Assembly: GCA_045120955.1 (NCBI GenBank)
Contig: JBGVFH010000018.1
Span: forward strand, 1 to 64,000
Direction of reading: 5' to 3'
Origin: JAZMZS01 sp045120955
GTDB lineage: Bacteria; Bacillota; Clostridia; Oscillospirales; CAG-272
Length of the DNA: 64,000 nt
Below, in pieces: positions 35,312 through 45,088 of the stretch (position 1 is its first letter; every line of letters starts with the position of its first letter). The position numbers were made by a program, and so were the translations under genes. A model generated the notes under the pieces. That model searched no databases. It saw only the letters and a program-made list of their open reading frames with translations, and was not told where the DNA came from.

Positions 35312-37807
35312 ATGAGATTGTTTTTGAAGAGAGGTATTGCCGCTTTTCTTATATTCGGTATGATCTTGCCTGTTTTTGTTTCATGTACTTCGATTGGCAA
35401 GAACAGTAACGATACTGTTGAGATATGGGGAGATAACATAAATTTGACCGAGCTTGATATGGTCAGTACAAAGACTGCACCTGCGCCTGTTTTGCCCGAT
35501 TATTCGGGAAAGGACACGCTGACGGTGGGGCTTGAGTCGGGTATCGGCGTGCTCTCTCCGTTCTTTTGCAAAGATGAAAGCGAATTTTACGCATCTGACC
35601 TGTCTCATGTAAAGCTGCTCGACACAGAGCGTGGCGGACGCATCGTTACAGAGGGGATAGAGGGACAGAGCTTTGAGTTTGACGGCACGGATTACGAATA
35701 TTACGGTATTGCCGACCTTGACCTTACGGTTGAGTCGGACGGCAGAGCTGTGTACGATTTTACCCTGCGTGAGGATGTGTTTTTCTCCGACGGGACAAAT
35801 CTCACGGCGGATGATGTTATCTTTTCGATGTATGTGCTCCTTGACCCTGCATACGACGGTTACAGTGAGCTTGCCTATCAGCCTATAAGCGGGCTTGGCT
35901 CATACAGAGACGGAATGGCTACGCTTGATACACTGATGTTCCGTGTGGGAAGAGAAAATGTATCAAATCAGAGCTTTTCTGCCGGTGATGCCATCAAATA
36001 CTGGGAGCGGCTCGACTCTGCGGGGCAGAATTTCGTTTCGGATATAGTAGAATATGTACATAATAACTACGGAGGCGAGAGCCTGTATCAGTCATACGGC
36101 GGAAAATGGGGAAGTGCGATAGCAGACAGCGACGGTCTGCGAATAGCATATGCCATGACCGTATGGGGATATGCCGAGTGGGAAGTAAACGAAACGGGCG
36201 AATACACAGGAGCTCTTATCGATACGAGAGACGTGCGTTACGACTGCGAAAGCTCATACCCTGATCTATATGATTTTTGGCGGTGTATGTATGAGCAGTA
36301 TGAGTCTGTCTCGGAGTTATCGGAGGCGGAGTCGGAGGAGCGGGATATTTATTCTTATCTCAAAGAGGCGTTCGGGGAGGACTACGAATACTACTTTGAG
36401 ATATATCACTCCGCCTCTCTGTCCTCCGCAAGCACCGTGAGCGGAATAACGAAAACGGGAATGTACAGCTTTCGTGTAGTGATGGACAGCTATGATACAA
36501 GCTCGGTGTATGCGTTTTCATTTTATGTGGCGCCCTTGCATATTTACGGCAGCAGAGATGAATACAGATACACGGAGGGGAGATTTGGCTTTACGAAGGG
36601 GGATCTTACTAAAATAAAGGACACCGACGGCTACAGCGTAGGTGCTGGTGCATATACATACAGCGGTACTGACGGAAACGTATATAGATTTAAAAGAAAC
36701 GAGCTGTACTATCTCGGCTGTCCGTGTATAAGCTATATAAAGCTTGCGTGTGAAGCTCTCGGAGATGACTGCGCTCAGGATATAGCGGAGGGCAAATACG
36801 ACATTACCGTGTGTGAGCTTGACGGAAAGCTCATCTCCTCAGCAAAAAATCTCAATTCCGGAGGCACTCTTGACGGCGACATAATATCCTGCACACGTAT
36901 TTCCCGTGACGGGTACGGATATATAGGCATCAACGCTTCGGAGGTGAAGTGTGCACAGGACTCGGCGAGCGAAGAGTCAAAGGCATTGCGGCAGGCGTTT
37001 TGTATTCTTTTCTCTGTTTACAAGAAAGAATCCGTTTATTACTATTGGGGAGAGAGGGCAGAGACGGCGGAATATCCGATCGACAAAAATTCGTGGGCAT
37101 ATCCGACAGATGTGAGTGATGCGTATACAAGGACTGTTGGGGGCGAGAGTATCTACACGGACGGCATGAGTGACGCACGGCGCTATGCAGCGGCACTTGA
37201 TGCGGCGCGTGAATTCTTTGTTTTGGCAGGATATGAGTACGATGCAAAATCGGGGAAGCTCATATCTGCACCCGACGGCGCATCGCTCAAATATGAATTT
37301 TTGCTGTGCGGCGGCGGTACATACGACAGCCCCTTATACAGCACAGCAAAGGACACGGCTCAGGCACTGTCGGAGATAGGCATAACACTCAAGATCACCG
37401 ATGTCGGTACAAAAGAAGAGCTTTCGGCTCGGCTGAGCGCAGGGGATGTTCAGATGTGGGGAGCAGAGATGCAATACAGCCCCGACCCGGATATGTATGA
37501 CGTATATTACAGCAAAAACACCCCCGAATATTATGACAGTACGAAAAAGAACCTGTTTTACATTTGCGACGCCACACTTGATACTCTGATCTCTGATGCA
37601 AAGAAGAGCAACGACTATGCACAAAGAGCACAGATATACGGCGAGTGCTGTGACATAATCTTTTCGTGGGGAGTTGAGGTGCCAATGTATGTTTGCTATG
37701 ATGCGCACCTGTACAGCGTGGAGCGAATGGCGAAGGACAGCGTTTTGTCTGATATGAGCGTGTATTACACATGGGCGGATGAAGCGTATATGATAAAGCT
37801 GTCGTAG
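35312..37807 (+). CDS. Large family 5 (oligopeptide-type) solute-binding lipoprotein
   Basis: The 831-residue protein has a lipobox (FVSC, Cys25) and family 5 solute-binding signatures: DTLTVGLESGIGVLSPFF, YDFTLREDVFFSDGTNLTADDVIFS, and a C-terminal MWGAEMQYSPDPDMYDVYYS. Family members are typically 500-600 residues. The extra length sits mainly in an acidic, tyrosine-rich insert at about 215-390. Like the previous gene it lacks permease neighbours. The ligand could be peptide, nickel or sugar; nothing here decides. Confidence 0.85.
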   Translation: MRLFLKRGIAAFLIFGMILPVFVSCTSIGKNSNDTVEIWGDNINLTELDMVSTKTAPAPVLPDYSGKDTLTVGLESGIGVLSPFFCKDESEFYASDLSHVKLLDTERGGRIVTEGIEGQSFEFDGTDYEYYGIADLDLTVESDGRAVYDFTLREDVFFSDGTNLTADDVIFSMYVLLDPAYDGYSELAYQPISGLGSYRDGMATLDTLMFRVGRENVSNQSFSAGDAIKYWERLDSAGQNFVSDIVEYVHNNYGGESLYQSYGGKWGSAIADSDGLRIAYAMTVWGYAEWEVNETGEYTGALIDTRDVRYDCESSYPDLYDFWRCMYEQYESVSELSEAESEERDIYSYLKEAFGEDYEYYFEIYHSASLSSASTVSGITKTGMYSFRVVMDSYDTSSVYAFSFYVAPLHIYGSRDEYRYTEGRFGFTKGDLTKIKDTDGYSVGAGAYTYSGTDGNVYRFKRNELYYLGCPCISYIKLACEALGDDCAQDIAEGKYDITVCELDGKLISSAKNLNSGGTLDGDIISCTRISRDGYGYIGINASEVKCAQDSASEESKALRQAFCILFSVYKKESVYYYWGERAETAEYPIDKNSWAYPTDVSDAYTRTVGGESIYTDGMSDARRYAAALDAAREFFVLAGYEYDAKSGKLISAPDGASLKYEFLLCGGGTYDSPLYSTAKDTAQALSEIGITLKITDVGTKEELSARLSAGDVQMWGAEMQYSPDPDMYDVYYSKNTPEYYDSTKKNLFYICDATLDTLISDAKKSNDYAQRAQIYGECCDIIFSWGVEVPMYVCYDAHLYSVERMAKDSVLSDMSVYYTWADEAYMIKLS

Positions 37808-37869
37808 TCTAAAAAGCAAAGACGGCGGCATATCGAGAAATTCTGCGGCATGAATAAGTAAAAAACAAA

Positions 37870-37917
37870 ACTACCCGATGAAAGATCGTTTCTGATTTTT
37901 TCATCGGGTAGTGTTTT
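37870..37917. terminator. Bidirectional terminator between convergent genes
   Basis: CTACCCGATGAAA pairs with TTTCATCGGGTAG, with an A-rich run on the left and T-rich run on the right. It serves the plus-strand lipoprotein and possibly the minus-strand ABC operon. Confidence 0.85.
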
Positions 37918-37970
37918 TGCAGTTGATAATATTGCCCGCTTATAAGCGGTAAGCTCGGTACTTCTCTGTG

Positions 37971-39983
37971 TTAGTCAAGCTCTTTTTTACCTGTGTAAAG
38001 CTCGTAGTATCTTCCGCCGAGGGCGAGCAGCTCGTCGTGGCTTCCACGCTCGATTATCTCGCCGTTTTCAAGTACCATTATTGCGTTTGCGTTTCGTACC
38101 GTAGAGAGTCTGTGAGCGATAACGAAGGTCGTGCGGTTTTTCATCAGTCTGTCCATACCGTGCTCTATATGGCGTTCGGTACGGGTGTCGACCGAGCTTG
38201 TTGCTTCGTCAAGAACAAGTATCGGAGCTTTTGAAAGAGCCGCACGTGCTATGTTGAGAAGCTGTCTCTGACCTTGCGACAGATTTGCTCCGTCTCCTTC
38301 AAGCATCGTGTTGTAGCCGTCGGAGAGCCTCATGATAAAGGAGTGCGCCGATGCGGTTTTTGCCGCAGCTATGACCTCCTCGTCGGTTGCGTCAAGCCTG
38401 CCGTAACGGATGTTTTCCATGACCGTGCCCGAGAACAGATGCGTGTCTTGAAGCACCATTGCAATGTTTTGGCGCAGGACATCTCTCTTGATGCTTTTTA
38501 TATCAATGCCGTCTATCGTTATCTCTCCCTGCTGTATGTCATAAAAGCGGTTGAGCAGATTTGTTACCGTTGTTTTTCCCGCTCCCGTGCTTCCGACAAA
38601 CGCAATTTTCTGTCCCGGCTTTGCGTAAAGGGAGATATCCTTGAGTATCGTCTTCTCGGGCGTATAGCCAAAGTATACGTTGGAAAGCTTAACATATCCT
38701 TCAAGCTGACCTTCGTATGCCTTTTCGCCGTCAGGTATCTCAGGCTCGGTGTCCATTACGCTGAATACACGCTCTGCACCCGCAAGTGCAGAGAACACCG
38801 TTGACATCTGATGCGAGATGTTGTTTATCGGAAATGAGAACTGCCGTGAGTATCCCGCAAATACGGTAAGCCCACCGGGAGTAAAGCCGGAGGTACACAT
38901 AAGAATACCGCCGACACCGACCGTTACCGCATAGCTTATCTGAGAGGTGTTGCCCATGATAGGACCCATGATGCCGCCGTAGAACTGAGCGTAGAACTGC
39001 TTTTCACGAAGGTCTGAGTTGAGAAGGTCAAACTCGTCTACACATTCGCTTTCGTGGTTGAAAACCTTTACTACCTTTTGTCCCGTGACAGTCTCCTCGA
39101 TGTATCCGTTTACGGCACCGAGAGCCGCCTGTTGTCCCGAGTAGTATTTTGACGAGCGTTTTGCTATCATGGCACCGCCCTTTATAAATACAGGGATAAA
39201 TACTACCGTTATCAGCGTGAGCACCCAGTTTGTTGTTATCATAAACGTAAATGTGCCGAGCAAGGTGATAATGCCCGATATAGCCGAAACAAGAGAGTTG
39301 TCGAGCATCATTCCGATGTTGTCTACATCGTTTGTGTATCGGCTCATCAGCTCTCCCGTTGTATTGCTGTCATAAAAGCGAACGGGCAACTTTTGCATTT
39401 TTGTAAAGAGGTCTTTGCGGATATTTTCAATAGCACCTTGTGATATTGTGAGCATTATCCTCGCCTGAGTATATGTGCATATTATACCGACAACATATAC
39501 CGCCGCAAGTATCATAAGCGCACATATAACGTAGCTCAGTACCTCTGCCGCATTGCCTCCGATAAAGGATAGTGCAGGGCGCATAACCTCGACTAAGGCG
39601 CTTATAGCGTTGTCGGCGAGCTTTTCAAAAGCGCTCGGAGACAATTCAAGTGCGGGGTTGAGGTAAAGTGCGAGCTTGTTTATTATAGGCGAGAGCATAT
39701 ACGAGCCGCACAGTGATGCGACGGTACTGCCAAGCATACAAAACAGCACTAAAATGAGCAGCGGCGTGTATTTTTTTATGTATGAGAACAGTCTTTTTAT
39801 AGTGTTTTTTGTGTTTTTGGGCTTTCCCGTTGCACGTGGACCTCTGCCACCGGGACCTTTTCCTCCGGGTCCGCCCATGGGTCCGCCCATGGGTCCTCTG
39901 CCACCGGGACCCATATGACCTGCTGCCTTTGCAGAGGCATGAGAGTTATATTGCTTTTGGAGTTCTTGCAATGTTCTTGCCAT
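37971..39983 (-). CDS. ABC exporter subunit with consensus ATPase site
   Basis: This 670-residue half-transporter has an N-terminal Gly/Pro/Met-rich cytoplasmic tail (about residues 20-55, repeated GGPMGGP-like units), six membrane helices, and a C-terminal ATPase. The ATPase has Walker A GSTGAGKTT, signature LSQGQRQ, Walker B with catalytic Glu (LVLDEATSSVD) and an H-loop (IAHRLST). It begins two bases after its partner ends and forms a heterodimeric multidrug-type exporter with it. The substrate is unknown; MarR control suggests drug or toxic compound efflux. Confidence 0.92.
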   Translation of the reverse strand: MARTLQELQKQYNSHASAKAAGHMGPGGRGPMGGPMGGPGGKGPGGRGPRATGKPKNTKNTIKRLFSYIKKYTPLLILVLFCMLGSTVASLCGSYMLSPIINKLALYLNPALELSPSAFEKLADNAISALVEVMRPALSFIGGNAAEVLSYVICALMILAAVYVVGIICTYTQARIMLTISQGAIENIRKDLFTKMQKLPVRFYDSNTTGELMSRYTNDVDNIGMMLDNSLVSAISGIITLLGTFTFMITTNWVLTLITVVFIPVFIKGGAMIAKRSSKYYSGQQAALGAVNGYIEETVTGQKVVKVFNHESECVDEFDLLNSDLREKQFYAQFYGGIMGPIMGNTSQISYAVTVGVGGILMCTSGFTPGGLTVFAGYSRQFSFPINNISHQMSTVFSALAGAERVFSVMDTEPEIPDGEKAYEGQLEGYVKLSNVYFGYTPEKTILKDISLYAKPGQKIAFVGSTGAGKTTVTNLLNRFYDIQQGEITIDGIDIKSIKRDVLRQNIAMVLQDTHLFSGTVMENIRYGRLDATDEEVIAAAKTASAHSFIMRLSDGYNTMLEGDGANLSQGQRQLLNIARAALSKAPILVLDEATSSVDTRTERHIEHGMDRLMKNRTTFVIAHRLSTVRNANAIMVLENGEIIERGSHDELLALGGRYYELYTGKKELD

Positions 39984-39985
39984 TT

Positions 39986-41719
39986 TTACGCCTCCTTCTT
40001 TTCTGTTTGAGAGCTGTATATCTCACGGTACTCCGTGTTGCTCTCAAGAAGCTGTGCGTGCGTACCGATACCCGTTATTTTGCCATCGTTCATGACGATT
40101 ATCATATCGGCATCAATGACAGAGGAAATTCTTTGCGCTATGATTATCTTTGTCGAGTCCTGCAGACTTGTTCTGAATTCCTCTCTGATCTTTGCCTCAG
40201 TCGCTGTATCGACAGCGGACGTTGAGTCGTCGAGGATGAGTATCTTCGGCTTTTTGAGCAAAGCGCGTGCAATACACAGACGCTGTTTTTGACCGCCCGA
40301 GACATTGGTAGCGCCTTGGTCGAGCTTTGTATTATAACCGTCCTTAAATGAGGTTATAAAGGAGTCCGCCTGCGATGCACGTGCAACTCTGACAAGTTCC
40401 TCTTCGTCTGCCTCTTGGTTTCCCCAGCGCAGATTGTCGGAGATGCTTCCCGAGAAAAGAACATTTTTCTGCAAAACCATGCCGACACCCTCACGCAGCT
40501 TTGTCATATCGTAGTCACGAACGTCAATACCGTCTACCTTGACCGAGCCTTCGTCTGTATCGTAAAGACGGGGTATCATAGATACAAGCGTACTTTTGCC
40601 GCATCCCGTTGAACCGATAATGCCTACCGTAGCTGCTGCGGGAATTTTAAGGTTGATGCTGTCCAGCACCTTTTCCTCGCTGTTTTTGTAATATCTGAAG
40701 GATACGTTTGAAAACTCTATCTCACCCCGTGTTACCTCGGCGTCCTTGTGCTTTGCATCTGTATCGTCAAGGTCTATCTTTTCATCGAGCACCTCACTTA
40801 TACGTTTTGCAGAAGCCATAGCACGTGATGACGTAACGAATATCATAGTCAGCGTCGTAAGTGACATAAGTATCTGAGATACATAGCTGATAAATGCGGA
40901 AAGGTCGCCCGTCAGCATTTCGCCGCCCGCAACGAGTCTTGAGCCGAACCATATTACGGCGCAGGTCGTTATGTTCATAAACAGCGTCATTACAGGGGAC
41001 ATAAGTATCATTATTTTATAGGCGTCTATGCCGCTTTTTTTAAGGTTTGAGTTTGCATGGTCAAACTTTTCGGTTTCGAATTCTTCACGGACAAAGCTCT
41101 TTACAACACGTACATTCGTTATATTTTCCTGTACTGTTGCGTTGAGCGAGTCGATCTTTTGCTGAACACGGGAAAAACGGGGAAAGCCTTGCTTGATGAT
41201 AAAGCCTACGGTGATTATCATCAGCGGAACCGTGACGGCAAGCACAAGGGCAAGGTTGGGCTTGAGCGATATTGCCATGATAAGCGCACCCACAAGCATT
41301 CCGGGAGAGCGCAGACACATACGCATAAGCATATTGATAAAGTTTTGTATCTGTGTTATGTCGTTTGTGAGACGTGTTACAAGCGAGCCTGTGTGGAATT
41401 TGTCAATGTTTGAAAATGAAAATTCCTGTACCTTTCTGTATACGTCGCTGCGTAGATCCGCTGCATAGTTTACGGATGCTTTTGATGCGAAATATGCACC
41501 TCCTATACCGCCCGCCATCATGAGCACCGCCGCCAGGATCATGAGCAGAGATATCATAACGGAGCTTTGTACGGTGAGCGTTCCGTTTTGCGCACCGTTT
41601 AATATTAATGATAGAAATTTCGGCATCAGTACCTCTCCGATAACCTCAACTATCATGCACAGCGGCCCTATTATGAAAAAGGGCAGATAGGGTCTTGCGT
41701 AGTCAAACCATCGTTTCAA
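39986..41719 (-). CDS. ABC exporter subunit with degenerate ATPase site
   Basis: This 577-residue partner has six membrane helices followed by an ATPase with Walker A GSTGCGKST and signature NVSGGQKQR. Two catalytic residues are changed: Walker B reads LILDDSTSAVD (Asp for the catalytic Glu) and the H-loop reads IAQRISS (Gln for His). Heterodimeric exporters of the BmrCD/TM287-288 type have just this pattern, with one inactive site. It lies 57 bases after the MarR gene. Confidence 0.92.
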   Translation of the reverse strand: MKRWFDYARPYLPFFIIGPLCMIVEVIGEVLMPKFLSLILNGAQNGTLTVQSSVMISLLMILAAVLMMAGGIGGAYFASKASVNYAADLRSDVYRKVQEFSFSNIDKFHTGSLVTRLTNDITQIQNFINMLMRMCLRSPGMLVGALIMAISLKPNLALVLAVTVPLMIITVGFIIKQGFPRFSRVQQKIDSLNATVQENITNVRVVKSFVREEFETEKFDHANSNLKKSGIDAYKIMILMSPVMTLFMNITTCAVIWFGSRLVAGGEMLTGDLSAFISYVSQILMSLTTLTMIFVTSSRAMASAKRISEVLDEKIDLDDTDAKHKDAEVTRGEIEFSNVSFRYYKNSEEKVLDSINLKIPAAATVGIIGSTGCGKSTLVSMIPRLYDTDEGSVKVDGIDVRDYDMTKLREGVGMVLQKNVLFSGSISDNLRWGNQEADEEELVRVARASQADSFITSFKDGYNTKLDQGATNVSGGQKQRLCIARALLKKPKILILDDSTSAVDTATEAKIREEFRTSLQDSTKIIIAQRISSVIDADMIIVMNDGKITGIGTHAQLLESNTEYREIYSSQTEKKEA

Positions 41720-41776
41720 TTTAGATCATCCTTTCGGGTATATACTTTTCTTTTTGATTTTTCGGCTGTTGCCGTC

Positions 41777-42247
41777 TTATTCTTTGCCGTTGCGGCAGTC
41801 GAATTTTTTTATGTTATCGCACAGCCGTGAAAGGTATAAGGAAAACTCCGATATCTCCTCCTCACAAAAGCCCTCGAACATTGCCGCATCGAGTGCGCCT
41901 ATCAGGCATTTTGTCTGCTCTACGATATCCTGTCCCTTTTGGGTCAGCTCTATCAGATTTGCTCTGTTGTCGTTTTTGTCGGTCACTCTTTTTATCAAGC
42001 CCTCATTCTCGAGCTTTTTTATGGATACGGCAACGGCAGCAGGACTTATTTCATGAAAATTTGCAATGTCCTTTTGCGATGTCGGTTCGTTTCCCCGCCT
42101 TGATAAAAACATGAGTATTCGGTGCTGGCTTCTGTGAATGCCAAAGCCCTTTACGTTGTTTTCAAAAACACGGTGATGTGATTTTGCCGCAGTTATAAAA
42201 AGCTTGACTACATTGTCCTTGTTTTGCGAGTTTTTCTCCACAGGCAT
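41777..42247 (-). CDS. MarR-family transcriptional regulator
   Basis: The 156-residue protein has the MarR winged helix: HRILMFLSRRGNEPTSQKDIANFHEISPAA followed by the wing VTDKNDNRANLIELT. MarR proteins are dimeric repressors that release DNA on binding small aromatic or toxic ligands. It is first in an operon with two ABC exporter subunits, so it probably controls its own efflux pump. An inverted-repeat operator lies in its leader. AAAGGAGGA precedes the start. Confidence 0.9.
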   Translation of the reverse strand: MPVEKNSQNKDNVVKLFITAAKSHHRVFENNVKGFGIHRSQHRILMFLSRRGNEPTSQKDIANFHEISPAAVAVSIKKLENEGLIKRVTDKNDNRANLIELTQKGQDIVEQTKCLIGALDAAMFEGFCEEEISEFSLYLSRLCDNIKKFDCRNGKE

Positions 42248-42260
42248 CCTCCTTTACAAA

Positions 42261-42287
42261 GTAATAATTAACCAGTTAATAATTAAC
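42261..42287. promoter_or_regulatory. Candidate MarR operator
   Basis: Two direct copies of a (T)TAATAATTAAC unit (42261-42272 and 42275-42287) are each close to palindromic; the second is GTTAAT-A-ATTAAC. They lie between the promoter and the MarR start codon, a usual position for autorepression. Confidence 0.6.
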
Positions 42288-42296
42288 ACATTAACT

Positions 42297-42324
42297 ATTA
42301 TATGTATTAATAACCGAAAGTCAA
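42297..42324 (-). promoter_or_regulatory. Promoter of the marR-ABC operon
   Basis: On the minus strand TTGACT (42319-42324) and TATAAT (42297-42302) are 16 bases apart, immediately upstream of the candidate operator. Confidence 0.7.
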
Positions 42325-42367
42325 TAGAAAACACACAAAATTCACAATTCCAAATGCTCGAAAACAC

Positions 42368-42396
42368 TTTAAAAAACATATTCTTTGTGATAAAAT
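42368..42396 (+). promoter_or_regulatory. Possible promoter of the HAD phosphatase gene
   Basis: TTTAAA (42368-42373) and TAAAAT (42391-42396) are 17 bases apart, about 120 bases before the start. Confidence 0.45.
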
Positions 42397-42516
42397 AAAA
42401 GATGATATGAGCAGTCAGTTGTGAAATTTGGCTTTTGCGGCACATATGAAAAAATTTTTGTGCAAGCGCAGAGAGACATTTTGCCGAGACGAGTTACAAA
42501 AAGGAGAGCGGTGTAT

Positions 42517-43176
42517 ATGAAAGAGTATCCATATGTGTTTTTTGACCTTGACGGGACGCTGACAGACCCGTATGAGGGAATTACAAAATCGGTTCAGAGG
42601 GCGCTGTTGCATTTTGGGATAGACGAGCCTGACAGAGAAAAGCTCAGACGCTTTATCGGACCTCCCCTGCGTGATTCGTTTGCACGTTTTTACGGTATCG
42701 AGAGCGGACGGCTCGAGGAAGCGGTGAACGCATACAGAGAGTATTTCTCAGTGAAGGGGATCTTCGAAAATGAGCTCTACGAGGGTGTTGAGCAGCTGCT
42801 TGAAGCTCTGGTGAGAAAAAACGTCAAAATTTTGCTCGCAACATCAAAGCCGGAGCCGTTTGCGAAGAGAATAACGGAGCATTTCGGCATTGACAAATAT
42901 TTTTTCGCTCAATGCGGCTCGGATTTTGAAGGGAAATATGAGACCAAGGCTCAGGTGATAGAACGAGCGTTGAGCATATGCGGGGCACAGCGCAGCGAGG
43001 TGTTGATGGTAGGCGACCGTATGCACGACATAATAGGAGCAAAAGAAAACGGAGTTGACAGCGCAGGTGTGCTTTACGGCTACGGAGACAGAGAAGAGCT
43101 TGAAGGTGCGGGTGCGGATATGATCTTTGCGAGTGTAGATGAGCTGAAGGCGGCGCTTTTGTCGAAAGATGCATAA
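42517..43176 (+). CDS. HAD-superfamily phosphatase (phosphoglycolate phosphatase-like)
   Basis: The 219-residue protein has HAD motif I FFDLDGTLTD, a cap domain, motif II ILLATSKPEPF and motif IV MVGDRMHDIIGAKENGV. It matches the Gph/PgmB-like group that removes phosphate from small metabolites. The start at 42517 follows AAGGAGAG; an upstream extension lacks a ribosome site. The substrate is not determinable. Confidence 0.9.
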   Translation: MKEYPYVFFDLDGTLTDPYEGITKSVQRALLHFGIDEPDREKLRRFIGPPLRDSFARFYGIESGRLEEAVNAYREYFSVKGIFENELYEGVEQLLEALVRKNVKILLATSKPEPFAKRITEHFGIDKYFFAQCGSDFEGKYETKAQVIERALSICGAQRSEVLMVGDRMHDIIGAKENGVDSAGVLYGYGDREELEGAGADMIFASVDELKAALLSKDA

Positions 43177-43256
43177 TAATAAAAAATGTGTACATAAATA
43201 TATAAAAGCGGTAAGAAAGCGGCGTTGTACAAATTTGTCGAATGACGTATAAAATG

Positions 43257-43285
43257 TTGACAAATCAACAATTTTATGGTATATT
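43257..43285 (+). promoter_or_regulatory. Sigma-A promoter of the acyl-CoA synthetase-like gene
   Basis: TTGACA (43257-43262) and TATATT (43280-43285) are 17 bases apart, about 50 bases before the start. Confidence 0.85.
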
Positions 43286-43336
43286 ATACAGGATATGTTC
43301 CTATATTGACATATAATATGAAACGGAGAATAGCTA

Positions 43337-45031
43337 ATGGGCTCAAGATATTTAAAAAATAACAAGACTACCGAGCGTATTTTTACCGAGGTTTCGGGAA
43401 TCAGAGACTTCCTCGAGGTAATAGAGGAACACGGCGATATGACTGCGTATATGTGGTGTGAGCACAAGGAAGACAAGACGCTTTCATACAGCGAGCTTTG
43501 CTCTTGGGTAAGAGATGCTGCCGCAGGACTTGACAAAATGGGTCTTGCAGGAAAAAGAATAGGCATTATCGGAGATACTTCTCCTTATTGGGTAACAATA
43601 TATCTGGCGGTTTTGGCAGGGGGCGGTATTGCCGTGCCTCTTGACAAAGAGCTCGCTCCGAGCGAGATAAACGGATTTCTTGATACGGTGGATGTATCCG
43701 CTGTATTCTTCTCAACGTCGCTAAAGGAAACCTACAAGGAGCTTTATTCATACAACAGCTCACGCACATACGTTGAGATGGGTAATGAGATTGAGGGCTG
43801 CATCAACTTTATGAATGTTCTCGAGGATGGCAGGGCAAATGACGGATATGAGTACCCCGAGCAAAGAGATGTAAACGAGGTTTGCGAGTATCTCTTTACA
43901 AGCGGAACTACAGGTACGTCAAAGTGCGTAATGCTTTGCGAAAAGAACATTTTTTCCGTTGTTAATTCAGCTTGTGCGGCAGTTGATTTTTCAAGCGAGG
44001 ATGTAGTTGTATCGGTGCTTCCCATACACCATACATACGAGCTTGCGATCATGCTCTGCGAGCTTGTATACGGCGTTTCTATAGGAATAAACGACTCTCT
44101 GCGAAATGTAATTGCGAATTTCAAAAAATACAAGCCTACGGGTCTTACTCTCGTTCCTCTGTTTGTTAATACCATATACAAGAGAATATGGTCGGAGGCA
44201 AAGAGGACCGGTCAGGATAAAAAGCTCAAGCTGGCGACCTCCGTGTCAGACAAAATGCTGCGTATCGGCGTAGATGTCAGACGCAAGCTTTTTGCAACGG
44301 TTCTTGACTCATTCGGCGGCAGACTTAACAAGATAGTCTGCGGAGGTGCGGCGCTTAATCCCGAGATGATTTACGCTTTTGAATCTCTCGACATCAGTAT
44401 TTACGAGGGCTATGGAATTACCGAGTGCTCTCCTCTTGTTTGCGTAACTCCTTACAACAAGAGAAAAGCAGGCTCTGTAGGCCCTGCCGTGGAGTGCTGT
44501 TCTATTCGTATAGACGGCGAGACTATAGACGATAACGGTTATATCAGCGGTGAAATTCAGGTATACGGCGACAACGTAATGCTCGGATATTACAACAACG
44601 ACGAGGCAAACGCTGAGGTGTTTACCGAGGACGGATGGTTCAGAACAGGGGATATCGGACATATTGACGAGGACGGATATCTCTATATCACAGGCAGATC
44701 AAAGTCTGTTATCGTGCTTGAAAACGGAAAGAATGTATTTCCCGAGGAGATCGAGGAGTATCTTTCAGATATTCCCGGTATCAACGAGTGTGTCGTTGTG
44801 GGACGAAAGGACACGGACGGTGAGACAGTTCTGCTTACAGCGGTAATATTCCCTGATCTATCATATTACGAGGGCAAGAATGTTGCTGAGATGAAAAAGG
44901 AGCTTGCGGCTCACATAAACGCTCTCAACAAAAAGCTCCCGTCATTCAAGCATATCAGAAAGGTAGACCTTGTTGACCGTGAGTTTGAAAAGACGACATC
45001 GAAGAAGATCAAGCGTCACCTTGTAAAATAA
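43337..45031 (+). CDS. AMP-forming acyl-CoA/acyl-ACP synthetase-like enzyme
   Basis: This 564-residue ANL-superfamily enzyme activates a carboxylate with ATP. The P-loop motif is LFTSGTTGTSKCVML, followed by YGITECSPLVC, the DGWFRTGDIG hinge region and TGRSKSVIVLENGKNVFPEEIE. A C-terminal catalytic lysine region reads TTSKKIKR. It is most like long-chain fatty acyl-CoA ligases. The gene is a single unit with a consensus promoter and strong terminator. Confidence 0.9.
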   Translation: MGSRYLKNNKTTERIFTEVSGIRDFLEVIEEHGDMTAYMWCEHKEDKTLSYSELCSWVRDAAAGLDKMGLAGKRIGIIGDTSPYWVTIYLAVLAGGGIAVPLDKELAPSEINGFLDTVDVSAVFFSTSLKETYKELYSYNSSRTYVEMGNEIEGCINFMNVLEDGRANDGYEYPEQRDVNEVCEYLFTSGTTGTSKCVMLCEKNIFSVVNSACAAVDFSSEDVVVSVLPIHHTYELAIMLCELVYGVSIGINDSLRNVIANFKKYKPTGLTLVPLFVNTIYKRIWSEAKRTGQDKKLKLATSVSDKMLRIGVDVRRKLFATVLDSFGGRLNKIVCGGAALNPEMIYAFESLDISIYEGYGITECSPLVCVTPYNKRKAGSVGPAVECCSIRIDGETIDDNGYISGEIQVYGDNVMLGYYNNDEANAEVFTEDGWFRTGDIGHIDEDGYLYITGRSKSVIVLENGKNVFPEEIEEYLSDIPGINECVVVGRKDTDGETVLLTAVIFPDLSYYEGKNVAEMKKELAAHINALNKKLPSFKHIRKVDLVDREFEKTTSKKIKRHLVK

Positions 45032-45041
45032 AATAAGCAAT

Positions 45042-45086
45042 AAAAAGCACTTATGACACGCAGTCAGTGTCATAAGTGCTTTTTTG
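45042..45086 (+). terminator. Terminator of the acyl-CoA synthetase-like gene
   Basis: AAAAAGCACTTATGACAC pairs with GTGTCATAAGTGCTTTTT, followed by T. Repeat copy B starts within three bases of the T tract. Confidence 0.92.
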
Positions 45087-45088
45087 TT

